Source: Bifidobacterium breve
GTDB taxonomy: Bacteria > Actinomycetota > Thermoleophilia > Solirubrobacterales > Solirubrobacteraceae
Length of the DNA stretch: 64,000 bases
Direction: 5' to 3'
NCBI GenBank assembly: GCA_945878865.1
Contig: CAMCUD010000020.1
Coordinates: forward strand, 1 to 64,000
Both the position numbers and the translations under genes were made by a program. The notes beneath the pieces are model-generated. The model was given only the letters and a program-made list of their open reading frames with translations. It ran no database searches and was not told the origin of the DNA. The number at the start of each line of letters is the position of its first letter. Within the stretch, counting starts at the first letter, position 1. This document shows, piece by piece, positions 53,643 to 62,919 of this stretch.

Positions 53643-54557
53643 ATGCGCGCGATCGCACTGGGAGTCCACGTCCTCGACGTGCTGTGCCGGCCGGTGGAGG
53701 CCATTCCCGAGGGCCAGGGCGGGCAGCTCGTCGAGCAGATCCGCATCACCGCCGCGGGGTCCGCGGGCGGGACGGCGCTCGTCCTCGCCCGGCTGGGGGC
53801 TGACGTGTTCAGCGCCGGCGCGGTGGGGACCGACGCCGCAGGCGACATGCTGCTCTCGCTGCTCAGCCGCGAGGGGATCGACACGTCGCTGCTGGTGCGC
53901 AGCGGCGAGCAGCAGACGTCGGCGAGCGTCCTGCCGATCCGCCCCAACGGCGAGCGCCCGGCGTTCCACGTCGTCGGCGCCAACGCGCTCGTCGGGCCCG
54001 ATTCCGTGCCCGACGACGTGCTCGACGCGGCCGGGTTCCTCCATCTCGGCGGTCCCGAGTTCATGGGCGGCGAGCAGGCGGCGAAGGTGCTCGAGCGCGC
54101 CCGCGCGCGCGGCGTCGTGACCTCCGCGGACATCCTCGCGCCGGGCGACCCAGGAGTCCTGGAGTGGATCGGGGCGGCCCTCCCCCACCTCGACTGGCTG
54201 CTGCCCAACGACGAGCAGGTGCTCGGCTTCACCGGGGAGACCGACCTCATCGCGGGCTGCCGCGCGCTGCTCGCCCGCGGCGTGGCGGGCGTCGCCGCGA
54301 CCCGCGGCGCCGAGGGCGCCGTCGTCGTGACCGCGGACGGCGTCGCAGAGGTCCCGGCATTCCCGATCGACGTCGTCGACACCACCGGCTGCGGAGACGC
54401 GTTCAGCGCGGGCTTCCTGCGCGGGCTCTCGCTCGAGCTCGACGCCGCCAACGCCGCGCGGCTCGGGTGCGCGGCGGCCTCACAGGTCGCCGGGGGCCTC
54501 GGGACGGACGCAGGTGCGTACGACCTCGAGACCGTGCGCACGCTGGCGTTCGTCTAA
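53643..54557 (+). CDS. PfkB-family carbohydrate kinase
   Basis: 304 aa ribokinase-like enzyme. The substrate region is AAGSAGGTALVLARLGADVFSAGAVGTD; the C-terminal signature with catalytic Asp is VVDTTGCGDAFSAGFLRG. It phosphorylates a sugar or nucleoside. The close tie with the class II aldolase points to a short kinase-aldolase route, perhaps for a deoxypentose. No isomerase is adjacent. The stop overlaps that of the MFS gene (CTAA). Confidence 0.9.
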   Translation: MRAIALGVHVLDVLCRPVEAIPEGQGGQLVEQIRITAAGSAGGTALVLARLGADVFSAGAVGTDAAGDMLLSLLSREGIDTSLLVRSGEQQTSASVLPIRPNGERPAFHVVGANALVGPDSVPDDVLDAAGFLHLGGPEFMGGEQAAKVLERARARGVVTSADILAPGDPGVLEWIGAALPHLDWLLPNDEQVLGFTGETDLIAGCRALLARGVAGVAATRGAEGAVVVTADGVAEVPAFPIDVVDTTGCGDAFSAGFLRGLSLELDAANAARLGCAAASQVAGGLGTDAGAYDLETVRTLAFV

Positions 54558-56026
54558 CCCAGCTCGGCGGCTGGCTCCGCCGCCGGCTGCGCCTGAGGAC
54601 GGAGCCGCCGCGGCAGGATGAAGGCCGCGACGAGGAACCCGACGGCGAACATGACCGTCGCGACGTAGAACGCCGTCGTGTAGCCGTGGACCGCGGCCGC
54701 TGACGCCAGGCCCGGGCCGGGGGTGTGGCTGGACGCGTAGTTCGCAGCCGAGCTCGTGAAGATCGTCGAGAGGACCGCGGTGCCGACGGCGCCGCCGACC
54801 TGCTGGCACGTGTTGACCATCGCGGACGCGACACCCGCCTCGTAGCGCTCGACCCCGAGCGTCGCGGTGGCGAACGACGGCGCGAAGATGCACGGCATGC
54901 CGATGCCGATGATGACGAGCCCGGGAAGAACGTCGGCGGCGTAGGTCGACGTCGGCGTGAGCTGCGCGAAGAACCCGAGCATGGCGGTGGCGCCGAGCGC
55001 CATGCCCGTGAGGATGATCGGCCGGGCCCCGACCCGCGGGAGCACCTTCGTCTGCACCGTCGGCGCGACGAGGAAGATCATCGCGGTCATCGGGAGGAAC
55101 GCCACGCCGGTCTTCAGCGGCGAGTACCCGAGGTTCTGCTGCATGAAGTAGGTCAGGAACAGGAAGACGGCGAAGACGCTGGCGCCGGCGATCGCGATGG
55201 ACGAGTACGCGCCGCCGCGCGCGCGATCCCACACGATGTGCAGGGGAAGCAACGGCTCGGCGACCCGGCGCTCCCAGATGACGAAGGCGACGAGCAGCAG
55301 GACGCCCGCGGTGAGCGAGATGATCGTCGTCGGCGACGACCACGACTCCGTCGCGGCCTCCGAGAACCCGAAGACGATCGCGAAGAGCCCTGAGCACGCC
55401 AGCGCGGCGCCGAGGACGTCGATGCGCGGCTTCTGCGGGTGCGCTTCGTTGACGATCAGCCGCAGCGCGGCGAACGCCGCGGGGATGGCGATCAGCAGGT
55501 TGACGTAGAAGCACCACCGCCACGTCAGGACATCCGTCAGGATGCCGCCGAGCAGGAGGCCCACCGACGCGCCGGCGGTGGCGACCGCCGCGAAGATGCC
55601 GAAGGCCTTGGCCCGCTCCGGCGAGTTGGCGAACGTCACCGTCAGCAGCGACAGCGCCGACGGCGCGAGGAGCGCCCCGAACACGCCCTGCAGGGTGCGG
55701 GCCACGACGAGCACGCCGAAGGACGGGGCGAGCCCGCCGAGGAACGACGCGGCCGAGAACCCGATGAGGCCGGCGATGAACGTCCACTTGCGGCCGAAGA
55801 GATCGCCGATCTTGCCGCCGATCAGCAGCAGGCTGCCGAACGCCAGCGCGTAGGCGGTGACCACCCACTGGCGGTTGTCGGCCGAGAACCCGAGATCGGC
55901 CTGGGCCGAGGGCAGGGCGATGTTCACGATGGTCGCGTCGAGCACGACCATGAGCTGGGCCACTCCGAGGAGGGCGAGCACCGCCCAGCGGTTCGGTTCG
56001 GCGGCGGGGGTCCTGGCGGCGAGCAT
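54554..56026 (-). CDS. MFS multidrug exporter, 14-helix DHA2 (EmrB/QacA) family
   Basis: 490 aa from ATG 56026; the track's start is a TTG 15 bp earlier with no support. Fourteen helices. Motif A is GGKIGDLFGRKWTF, the DHA2 motif in helix 1 is VVLDATIVNIALPS, and motif C is AAVATAGASVGLLLGGIL. It exports drugs or lipophilic compounds by proton antiport. No regulator is adjacent. Confidence 0.9.
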   Translation of the reverse strand: MLAARTPAAEPNRWAVLALLGVAQLMVVLDATIVNIALPSAQADLGFSADNRQWVVTAYALAFGSLLLIGGKIGDLFGRKWTFIAGLIGFSAASFLGGLAPSFGVLVVARTLQGVFGALLAPSALSLLTVTFANSPERAKAFGIFAAVATAGASVGLLLGGILTDVLTWRWCFYVNLLIAIPAAFAALRLIVNEAHPQKPRIDVLGAALACSGLFAIVFGFSEAATESWSSPTTIISLTAGVLLLVAFVIWERRVAEPLLPLHIVWDRARGGAYSSIAIAGASVFAVFLFLTYFMQQNLGYSPLKTGVAFLPMTAMIFLVAPTVQTKVLPRVGARPIILTGMALGATAMLGFFAQLTPTSTYAADVLPGLVIIGIGMPCIFAPSFATATLGVERYEAGVASAMVNTCQQVGGAVGTAVLSTIFTSSAANYASSHTPGPGLASAAAVHGYTTAFYVATVMFAVGFLVAAFILPRRLRPQAQPAAEPAAELG

Positions 56027-56044
56027 GGTTCGAGCATACAAAAG

Positions 56045-56059
56045 CGGAGGCCGCCTCCG
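56045..56059 (-). terminator. Palindrome before the MFS gene: terminator of the AI-2E gene or an operator
   Basis: CGGAGGC-C-GCCTCCG, perfect 7-bp arms. On the minus strand a 6-bp stem with loop CGG is followed by CTTTTG, 16 nt after the AI-2E stop, which looks like a short terminator. It also lies 19 bp before the MFS ATG, where a repressor site would be. Confidence 0.5.
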
Positions 56060-56074
56060 TTCTGGATGCGGTCC

Positions 56075-57250
56075 TCAGCTCAGGGGCGGCCCCTCCGGAG
56101 GCGACTCGATGTGGCTCAGCGCGACCTCGCGGCGCACGAGCGGGATCACGGTCGCGATGAGCGCCGCCGTGGGCACGGCGAGGAACGCGCCGATGATGCC
56201 GCCGAGGATCCCGCCGGCGCCCACGCAGACGAGGATGACGACCGGGTGCAGCTCGACGGTGCGCCCGACGATCACGGGGTAGAGCAGGTTGCCCTCCAGC
56301 TGCTGGATCGCGATGATCGCCGCCACGACGAGGAGCGCGTCGACCCACCCGTTCGACACGAGCGCCACCAGCGCGGCCGCCGCCCCCGCGGTGAAGGCGC
56401 CCACGATCGGGATGAACGCCAGCACGAACGTCAGCAGCGCCAGCGGCATGACGAGCGGGACCCCGATGATCCACAGCGCGAGGCCGATCGCGACGGCGTC
56501 GATCGTAGCGATCACGGTGATGCCCCGCACGAACGCGCTGAGCACCCGCCAGCCCTCCTGTCCCGCGGCATGGACGGTGTCCCGCCGGTGCGTCGGCATG
56601 AGGCCGACGATCCAGTCCCACATCCGGTCGCCGTCACGTACGAGGAAGAACGTCACGACGAGCGTGATGACGACGCCGGCGAAGACCTGCGCCGCCACCA
56701 GCGCGCCGGTCAGCGCGCCGGAGGCGATGTCGTCCGCGCGCTCCTGCACCCGCGAGGAGATCTCGTCCACGGCGTCCTGGACATCGCTCTGGCTGAGGCC
56801 GAGGGGGCCGTCGGCCGCCCAGCTGCCGATCTCGTCGAGGCCGCCGCTGACCTGCCGGCCGAGCTCGTCGAACTCGTGAATGGTCGCGGGCGCCAGCAGC
56901 CACACGACGACGCCGACGAACGCCAGCCCGCCGATATAGACAATCGCCGCGGCGAGCGTGCGGGGCACCCCACGGTGGCGCAGCCAGACGGCGGCGGGCC
57001 CGAGGATCGTCGCGGCGAGCAGGGCGACGAACACCGGCAGCAGCACCAGCCGCAGCTGCCAGAACGCGTAGACGATCACCCCGACCGCAAGCACGCAGAC
57101 GAGGAACCGCCACCCGATCTCGCTCAGGACGGCCAGCGTGCGGGGGACGGTGACCGGCCGGCGCGCGGCCGGCGACCCGTCCTGGGTCGTCGCCGCGGCC
57201 GGCAGGACCGGGACGTCCTCGCTACTCGTAGGCGAGGGCCTCGAGGACAT
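56075..57250 (-). CDS. AI-2E family membrane permease
   Basis: 391 aa. Seven to eight helices with a soluble, coiled-coil-like loop at about residues 130-190 (LGRQVSGGLDEIGSW). Family motifs are FFLVRDGDRMWDWIVGLMP and LAFIPIVGAFTAGAAAALVAL. Members have been linked to signal-molecule export or sodium/proton antiport. The ATG overlaps the FtsX-type permease gene by 29 bp, so the two are coupled. Confidence 0.88.
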   Translation of the reverse strand: MSSRPSPTSSEDVPVLPAAATTQDGSPAARRPVTVPRTLAVLSEIGWRFLVCVLAVGVIVYAFWQLRLVLLPVFVALLAATILGPAAVWLRHRGVPRTLAAAIVYIGGLAFVGVVVWLLAPATIHEFDELGRQVSGGLDEIGSWAADGPLGLSQSDVQDAVDEISSRVQERADDIASGALTGALVAAQVFAGVVITLVVTFFLVRDGDRMWDWIVGLMPTHRRDTVHAAGQEGWRVLSAFVRGITVIATIDAVAIGLALWIIGVPLVMPLALLTFVLAFIPIVGAFTAGAAAALVALVSNGWVDALLVVAAIIAIQQLEGNLLYPVIVGRTVELHPVVILVCVGAGGILGGIIGAFLAVPTAALIATVIPLVRREVALSHIESPPEGPPLS

Positions 57251-59780
57251 CGAGCTTGGACGCGCGGCGGGCGGGCATGATCGCCGCCACGATCCCGGCC
57301 AGCGCGGACAGCACCAGCAGGATCAGCAGCGTCACGATCGGGAACGTCAGCACGAAGCCCTCCTCCTCGAGGGGACGGGACACGAGCAGGGCGAAGAGTA
57401 CGCCGAGCACCACGCCCAGCGACGCACCGATGAGCGAGGTGATCACCGCCTCGAGGCGCACGATGCGCCGGACCTGTCGTCTCGTTGTGCCGATGGCCCG
57501 CAACATGCCCAGCTCACGGGTCCGTTCGAACACGGACAGCGCCAGCGTGTTGACGATCCCGAACAGCGACACGATGACGCTGAGCGCGAGCAGCGCGTAG
57601 ATCAGCCCGAGCAGCTGGTTGATCTGGTCGGACTGCGACTTCTTCAGCTCCTCCTTCGTCTGCGCCTCCGCGTTGGGGAACTGGCGCTCGAGCAGCGTGT
57701 CCACCTCCTTGCGGACCTCGGGCGCAGGGCGCGAGCCGTCGAACTTCACGGCGATCATCCCGGGCTGGCGGACGCCGAAGTCCTCGACGACTGCCTGGGT
57801 GGAGACGACCATCCCGCCACCCAGGACGCCGAAGTCGCCCTCGTCGACGAGGCCGCGCACGGTGAACGTCACCTGCTTGCCGGTCGGGGTCGTGACGGTG
57901 AACCGATCGCCGACCTTGTACTTGTCGCCGAGCCCCGACCCCGCATCGACGACGGCGCCGTCGGCGCCGAGGTTGGCGAGGACGTCGTTGTCGCCCTCCT
58001 TCCAGGTCGTCTTGTAGGTGCGCGCGACCGACGGGTCGACGCCGACGACCGCCGGCGTGCCCGACACGCCCCGGACCTTGCCGCGGGAGAAGCGGAACGC
58101 CGTCGTGTCGCCGACGCCCGGCACCTTCGCGACCGCCGCCTGCGCGCCCTCGGGCACCGGGCTGAACCCGTCCGTGGCCATGACCGTGAGGTCGCCGGTG
58201 AACGACTTGTCGACCGTGGCGTCGACGGAGCCGGTCAGCCCCGCAGCGAAGATCGACACGAACGCGACGAGCGCGACGCCGATCATCAGGGCCGCCGCGG
58301 TGACGGCCGTGCGGGCCGGGTTGCGCGTCGCGTTCTCGCGTGCGAGCAGCCCGCTGAGGCCGAAGATGCCCTGCAGCGGACGGCCGATCCCCGCCGCCAG
58401 CGGCTTGACGAGCCGCGGGCTGAGCAGGGCGACGGCGAGGAACACCACCGCGGCGCCGAGGCCGAGCAGCGTCGCCGCCTGGCCGCCGGACCCGTTGCCG
58501 AAGAGGCCCAGGCACAGCAGCACGACGCCGACGACGAGCAGGAGCGTGGCGAAGTACGGCCGCCGGCGGCGGCCCTCGCCCTCGGACAGTCCCTCGCGCA
58601 TGGCCGCCACCGGCGCGACGCGGGTCGCGCGCAGTGCGGGCGCGAGGCTCGCCAGGATCGTGACGAGCGTGCCGACGAGCAGCGCCACGATGATCGTCCG
58701 TGCCTGCACGACGCTGCCGCCGCTGGGCAGGTCGAACCCGAACGCGCTGAACAGCTGGGTCAGCCCCGGGGCGAGGAGCAGCCCGCCGATCAGGCCCACG
58801 ATCGACGCCGCGAGACCGATGATCGCCGCCTCCAGCGCGACGCTGCGCAGGACCTGCCCGCGCGATGCGCCGAGCGTCCGCAGGAGCGCCAGCTCCCGGG
58901 TGCGCTGCGCCACCGTGATCGAGAACGTGTTGTAGATGACGAACGCGCCGACGAACACGGCGATCCCGCCGAAGACGAGCAGCGCCGTCCGCAGGAACGA
59001 CAGGTTCTTCTTGAGGTCCTCCGACTGCTTGTCGGCGTTCTCCTGCCCGGTGCGGACGGTGACGCGCTCGCCGCGCAGCGCGGTGGCGACCCGCGACTTC
59101 AGTTCCGCCGGCGACACGCCGTCGTCGCCGGCCACGTCGATCTCGTTGACCCTGCCGGCCTGGCCGGTGGCGCGCTGGGCCTCCGGCGTCGTCATGAGCG
59201 CGAACGACGCGCCGGCCAGCGAGTTCTCATCACCGAACCTCACGACGCCCGTGATCGTGTAGCGCGTGGCGCCCTGGGCGCCGACGACCGTGACCGGGCC
59301 GCCGAGGCGGAAGCCCTGCTTGTCGAAGGTGCTGGCGTCGAGCGCCACCTCGCGGGGCGTGGACGGTGCGCGACCCTCGGTGTAGCGGAACGCGGTGAAA
59401 CGCTCGTCGGCGACGCTCGAGGCGAAGTTCGGCGGTCCCTTGGAGATTGCCTTGCCCTCGGGCGAGCGGATCGAGACCTGCCCACTGACGCTGCCCTCGG
59501 CCACGGCCACGCCGTCGACGGCCGCGACCTGCTTGACCAGCGTCTGCGGCATCGACAGCTGCGGCCCGTCGATGCCGTCGAGCCCGGCCACGGTCTTCGG
59601 GGTGACCGCGACATCGATGCCCTGGTTGCCGGCCTGGAAGATGTCGTCGAACGACTTGTTGATCGTGTCCGTGAGGACGAACGTCCCCGAGATCATCGCG
59701 ACGCCCAGGATGATCGCGATCGACGTGAGCGCCGTGCGCAACTTGCGCGACGCCATGTTGCGGAGGGTCAGTGAGGTCAT
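57222..59780 (-). CDS. ABC exporter permease with two FtsX domains
   Basis: 852 aa. It has an N-terminal helix (residues 15-40), a MacB-like periplasmic domain, three helices of the first FtsX domain (about 270-420), a central pair of helices, a second periplasmic domain, and a second FtsX domain at the C-terminus. FtsX signatures include RTRELALLRTLGASRGQV and RTRELGMLRAIGTTRRQV. Such permeases work with LolD/MacB-type ATPases for lipid, lipoprotein or peptide export or sensing. It overlaps the ATPase gene as ATGA. Confidence 0.92.
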   Translation of the reverse strand: MTSLTLRNMASRKLRTALTSIAIILGVAMISGTFVLTDTINKSFDDIFQAGNQGIDVAVTPKTVAGLDGIDGPQLSMPQTLVKQVAAVDGVAVAEGSVSGQVSIRSPEGKAISKGPPNFASSVADERFTAFRYTEGRAPSTPREVALDASTFDKQGFRLGGPVTVVGAQGATRYTITGVVRFGDENSLAGASFALMTTPEAQRATGQAGRVNEIDVAGDDGVSPAELKSRVATALRGERVTVRTGQENADKQSEDLKKNLSFLRTALLVFGGIAVFVGAFVIYNTFSITVAQRTRELALLRTLGASRGQVLRSVALEAAIIGLAASIVGLIGGLLLAPGLTQLFSAFGFDLPSGGSVVQARTIIVALLVGTLVTILASLAPALRATRVAPVAAMREGLSEGEGRRRRPYFATLLLVVGVVLLCLGLFGNGSGGQAATLLGLGAAVVFLAVALLSPRLVKPLAAGIGRPLQGIFGLSGLLARENATRNPARTAVTAAALMIGVALVAFVSIFAAGLTGSVDATVDKSFTGDLTVMATDGFSPVPEGAQAAVAKVPGVGDTTAFRFSRGKVRGVSGTPAVVGVDPSVARTYKTTWKEGDNDVLANLGADGAVVDAGSGLGDKYKVGDRFTVTTPTGKQVTFTVRGLVDEGDFGVLGGGMVVSTQAVVEDFGVRQPGMIAVKFDGSRPAPEVRKEVDTLLERQFPNAEAQTKEELKKSQSDQINQLLGLIYALLALSVIVSLFGIVNTLALSVFERTRELGMLRAIGTTRRQVRRIVRLEAVITSLIGASLGVVLGVLFALLVSRPLEEEGFVLTFPIVTLLILLVLSALAGIVAAIMPARRASKLDVLEALAYE

Positions 59781-60502
59781 GCCGTGACGCCCCGCATGAC
59801 CTCGAAGACGGCGTCCGCGTCACCGGCGGGCGCGTCGTGGACGATGCGCCCGTCGGCCAGGACGAGCAGACGGTCGGCGATCGACGCCGCGTGCGCGTCG
59901 TGGGTGACCATGATCACCGTCTGGCCGAGATCGTCGACGGACTGGCGCAGCAGCCGCTGGATCTCCTCGGATGAGTTCGAATCCAGGTTGCCCGTCGGCT
60001 CGTCGGCGAAGACGACGGCGGGCTTGTGGACGAGCGCCCGCGCGACCGCGACGCGCTGCTGCTGGCCGCCGGACAGCTCCGCGGGGCGATGCGTGCGCCG
60101 GTCCGTGAGGCCGACGGTCTCGATGAGCTGATCCAGCCACGCCTGGTCGGGCTTGCGGCCGGCCAGGGTCAGCGGCAGCGTGATGTTCTCCTCGGCGGTG
60201 AGGACCGGCAGCAGGTTGAACGCCTGAAAGACGAAGCCGACCCGGTCGCGCCGCAGCTCGGTGAGCTCCTTGTCGCCCAGGCCGGAAAGCTCCACCCCAT
60301 CGAGGGTGACGCTCCCGCTCGTGGGCGTGTCGAGGCCCGCGAGGCAGTGCATGAGCGTCGATTTGCCCGACCCCGATGGGCCCATGATCGCCGTGAGTCC
60401 ACCTGCGGGGAAGGCGACGGTCACGCCGGCGAGCGCGTCGACGGCGGCTTCCCCTTCGCCGTAGCGGCGCGTGAGATCGGTGGCGGTGACAATGTCGGGC
60501 AT
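59777..60502 (-). CDS. ABC transporter ATPase, LolD/MacB type
   Basis: 241 aa. Walker A is MGPSGSGKSTLMH, the signature LSGGQQQRVAVARAL, Walker B VVFADEPTGNLD and the switch His in VTHDAHAAS. It powers the two-FtsX permease. It lies 24 bp after the NarL-type response regulator, forming an operon with the two-component system upstream. Confidence 0.95.
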   Translation of the reverse strand: MPDIVTATDLTRRYGEGEAAVDALAGVTVAFPAGGLTAIMGPSGSGKSTLMHCLAGLDTPTSGSVTLDGVELSGLGDKELTELRRDRVGFVFQAFNLLPVLTAEENITLPLTLAGRKPDQAWLDQLIETVGLTDRRTHRPAELSGGQQQRVAVARALVHKPAVVFADEPTGNLDSNSSEEIQRLLRQSVDDLGQTVIMVTHDAHAASIADRLLVLADGRIVHDAPAGDADAVFEVMRGVTA

Positions 60503-60526
60503 GTGGGCTCCTGGGTGGGGGGAGGG

Positions 60527-61186
60527 TCAGGACGCTGATCGCACGAAGGCGAGCACGGCGAGGACCCGGCGGTGATCGTCGGGCGCGGGGGGAAGATCGA
60601 GCTTGCCGAAGATGTTCGTCACGTGCTTTTCGACGGCCCGCTCGGTGACGACGAGCTGCTGGGAGATGCCGTGGTTCGAGCGGCCTTCGGCCATGAGCGC
60701 GAGAACCTCGCGCTCGCGGGGGCTGAGCGGCTCCAGCGGGTCCGCCTGCCGGCGGCGCCCGAGGAGCTGGGCGACGACCTCGGGGTCGAGCGCCGATCCG
60801 CCCTCGCCGACGCGCCGCACCGATTCGACGAAGCGGTCGATGTCGCCCACGCGGTCCTTCAGCAGGTAGCCGGTGCCCGCCCCGTCGCCCTGGTCGCCGC
60901 TGAGCAGATCCAGCGCATAGCCCTCCTCGACGTACTGGCTGAGAACGAGCACACCGACGTCGGGTTGGCGCGCGCGGATCTCGGCCGCGGCGCGCAGCCC
61001 CTCGTCGGTATGGGTGGGCGGCATCTTGATGTCGATGATCGCCACGTCCGGCTTGTGGGCGCCGACCTTGCGCAGGAGGTCCTCGCCGTCGCCGGCCTGG
61101 GCGACGACATCCATCCCCGCCTCTTCGAGCAGGCGGACGATGCCCTCGCGCAGCAGGACGGAATCGTCGGCTACGACGACGCGCAT
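60527..61186 (-). CDS. NarL/LuxR-family response regulator
   Basis: 219 aa. The receiver has phospho-acceptor Asp52 in AIIDIKMPP and the Lys in GYLLKDRVGD. The LuxR-type HTH is at about 150-210 (LSPREREVLALMAEGRSNHGISQQLVVTERAVEKHVTNIFGKL). The start overlaps the kinase gene by 16 bp. It probably controls the ABC exporter genes directly downstream. Confidence 0.94.
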   Translation of the reverse strand: MRVVVADDSVLLREGIVRLLEEAGMDVVAQAGDGEDLLRKVGAHKPDVAIIDIKMPPTHTDEGLRAAAEIRARQPDVGVLVLSQYVEEGYALDLLSGDQGDGAGTGYLLKDRVGDIDRFVESVRRVGEGGSALDPEVVAQLLGRRRQADPLEPLSPREREVLALMAEGRSNHGISQQLVVTERAVEKHVTNIFGKLDLPPAPDDHRRVLAVLAFVRSAS

Positions 61187-62919
61187 GGGATCTCCGCTCG
61201 GATCGTGGTCCCCTCGCCCTCGGGACTGACCACCTCGAGGTGCCCGTCGAGCGCCTCCAAGCGGTCGGCGAGCCCCTGCAGGCCGTGCCCGGCCGGATCG
61301 GCGCCGCCCCGGCCGTCGTCGGCGACCTGCACGACGGCGTGGCCGTTGACCCGGTCGACCCGCACGCGCGCCGTTTGCGCCCGGGCGTGCTTGGCGAGGT
61401 TGGCCAGCGCCTCGGAGACGACGAAGTACGCCGCGGCTTCGACGGGCGCCGGCAGCCGCTCGGCGGGCACACCCTCGACCTCGACCGGCGTGGGCGAGCG
61501 CGCGGCGAGCGCGTCGATCGCCGCGGGCAGGCCGCGGTCGGTGAGGATCGCCGGGTGGATGCCGCGGGCCAGCTCGCGCAACTCGGCCAGGGCCTGCTCG
61601 AGCTCGGCCTGCGCGCCGTCGAGCAGCTCCTGGGCGCGCGCGGGATCCTTCGCGGCGGCGGCACGGGCGAGGCTGAGCTGCAGCGACAGCGCGACGAGCC
61701 GCTGCTGCGCGCCGTCGTGGAGATCGCGCTCGAGGCGCCGGCGCTCCGCCAGGCCCGCGGTGACGATCCGGGCGCGGGACTCTTCGAGGTCGGCGACGCG
61801 GGCGCGCAGCTCGGCCTCCAGCCTGCCGTTCTCCATCGCCAGCGCGGCCGCGCCTGCCGCGGCCGTGACGAGCTCGCGCTCTTCGTCGAGCGTCCGCTCG
61901 TGGACGATGGCGCCGACGAGCACGTCGCCGTGGCGGACGGGCGCCGCCGCCCGCTCCGGGTCATCGGGGGACGGCAGCAGGACCGAGCGTCCGTCCTCCC
62001 CGACGAACCGCTGCTCGGCCTCCAGCCAGTAGGCGAGCTCGACCGTCGGGTCGCTCAGGGCATCGGCGATCGCGGCGCGGAGCGCCTGGCGGCCGGCGAC
62101 ACGCTCAACCAGATCCCCCACGGCCGTGGCACGAGCCCAGCGCGACCGCAGCAGCCCGAAGAGAAACACGAACGGCAGCAGCAGGAACGGGATGAGCGCG
62201 GCGAGGTTCAGCGCCCGGTACGCCGTCGAGCCGTCGTCGACGACGAGGTCGGCGAGGAGCACGGCGGCCAGCAGGACGATGAGGATGCCGCCGCACAGCA
62301 AGATCGGCGTCAGCAGACGGCGCGCCGTCGCGGTCGCCGCGCGCCAGCGGCGCAGCATCAGCGCCGCGATGAGGACGATGATCGCGACGCCGGACAGGCT
62401 GCCCGCGACGTCGATGGCCGACGCCAGCCACGGGATGTCGGCGATGAGCAGGAGGTTCCCCGGCGTCTCGGCGATGCTCATCCCCTCGAGCTCCGGGGAA
62501 ACCAGGGCGAACAGCAGCGGCACGCCGAGCGCCAGCACGTATCCGGCCTGGATCGCGCGGAGCTCAAGCCGGTCCGCCGGGCGCCCCGTCGGAAACGTGA
62601 GGACGAGCTGGGCGAAGACGATGAAGAAGATCGAGCCGGTGACCGATCCGAGCGTGAACACCCACGCGACGTCGCTGACGCACAGCGTGTTCAGCATGTA
62701 CGTGAAGCCGGTGGCGCACAGCAGCGGCCCGACGAGGTTGTGCGGGCGCCGCGACCACGCCAGCAGACCGGTCCCGATGTACGACGCCATGATGCCCGCG
62801 ACGAGCACGGCATCCGCGGTCGTGCCCTCCTCGCTCGTGAGCTGTACGCCCACCGCGCACACGGCGAGAAGCACGCCGAGCAGGCCGATGCCGAGCAGGG
62901 CGGGTCGCAGCCCCGTCAC
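61171..62919 (-). CDS. Membrane histidine kinase with GAF-like region (NarL class)
   Basis: 582 aa. Seven or eight helices at residues 5-265, then a GAF-like part (about 275-365) and a DHp/HATPase. The phosphorylated His is near 401 in ERDLHDGAQQRL. SEALANLAKHARAQ, DDGRGGADP and GLQGLADRLEALDG form the ATP site. The ligand is unknown. It is flanked by two response regulators, one full length and one receiver only, all overlapping. Confidence 0.93.
   Translation of the reverse strand: MTGLRPALLGIGLLGVLLAVCAVGVQLTSEEGTTADAVLVAGIMASYIGTGLLAWSRRPHNLVGPLLCATGFTYMLNTLCVSDVAWVFTLGSVTGSIFFIVFAQLVLTFPTGRPADRLELRAIQAGYVLALGVPLLFALVSPELEGMSIAETPGNLLLIADIPWLASAIDVAGSLSGVAIIVLIAALMLRRWRAATATARRLLTPILLCGGILIVLLAAVLLADLVVDDGSTAYRALNLAALIPFLLLPFVFLFGLLRSRWARATAVGDLVERVAGRQALRAAIADALSDPTVELAYWLEAEQRFVGEDGRSVLLPSPDDPERAAAPVRHGDVLVGAIVHERTLDEERELVTAAAGAAALAMENGRLEAELRARVADLEESRARIVTAGLAERRRLERDLHDGAQQRLVALSLQLSLARAAAAKDPARAQELLDGAQAELEQALAELRELARGIHPAILTDRGLPAAIDALAARSPTPVEVEGVPAERLPAPVEAAAYFVVSEALANLAKHARAQTARVRVDRVNGHAVVQVADDGRGGADPAGHGLQGLADRLEALDGHLEVVSPEGEGTTIRAEIPCASS

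Noticed and set aside
57138-59774. An 878-aa plus-strand ORF over the FtsX-type permease
   Set aside because: Asp/Arg/Gln-rich shadow; the minus strand codes a clear two-FtsX permease.
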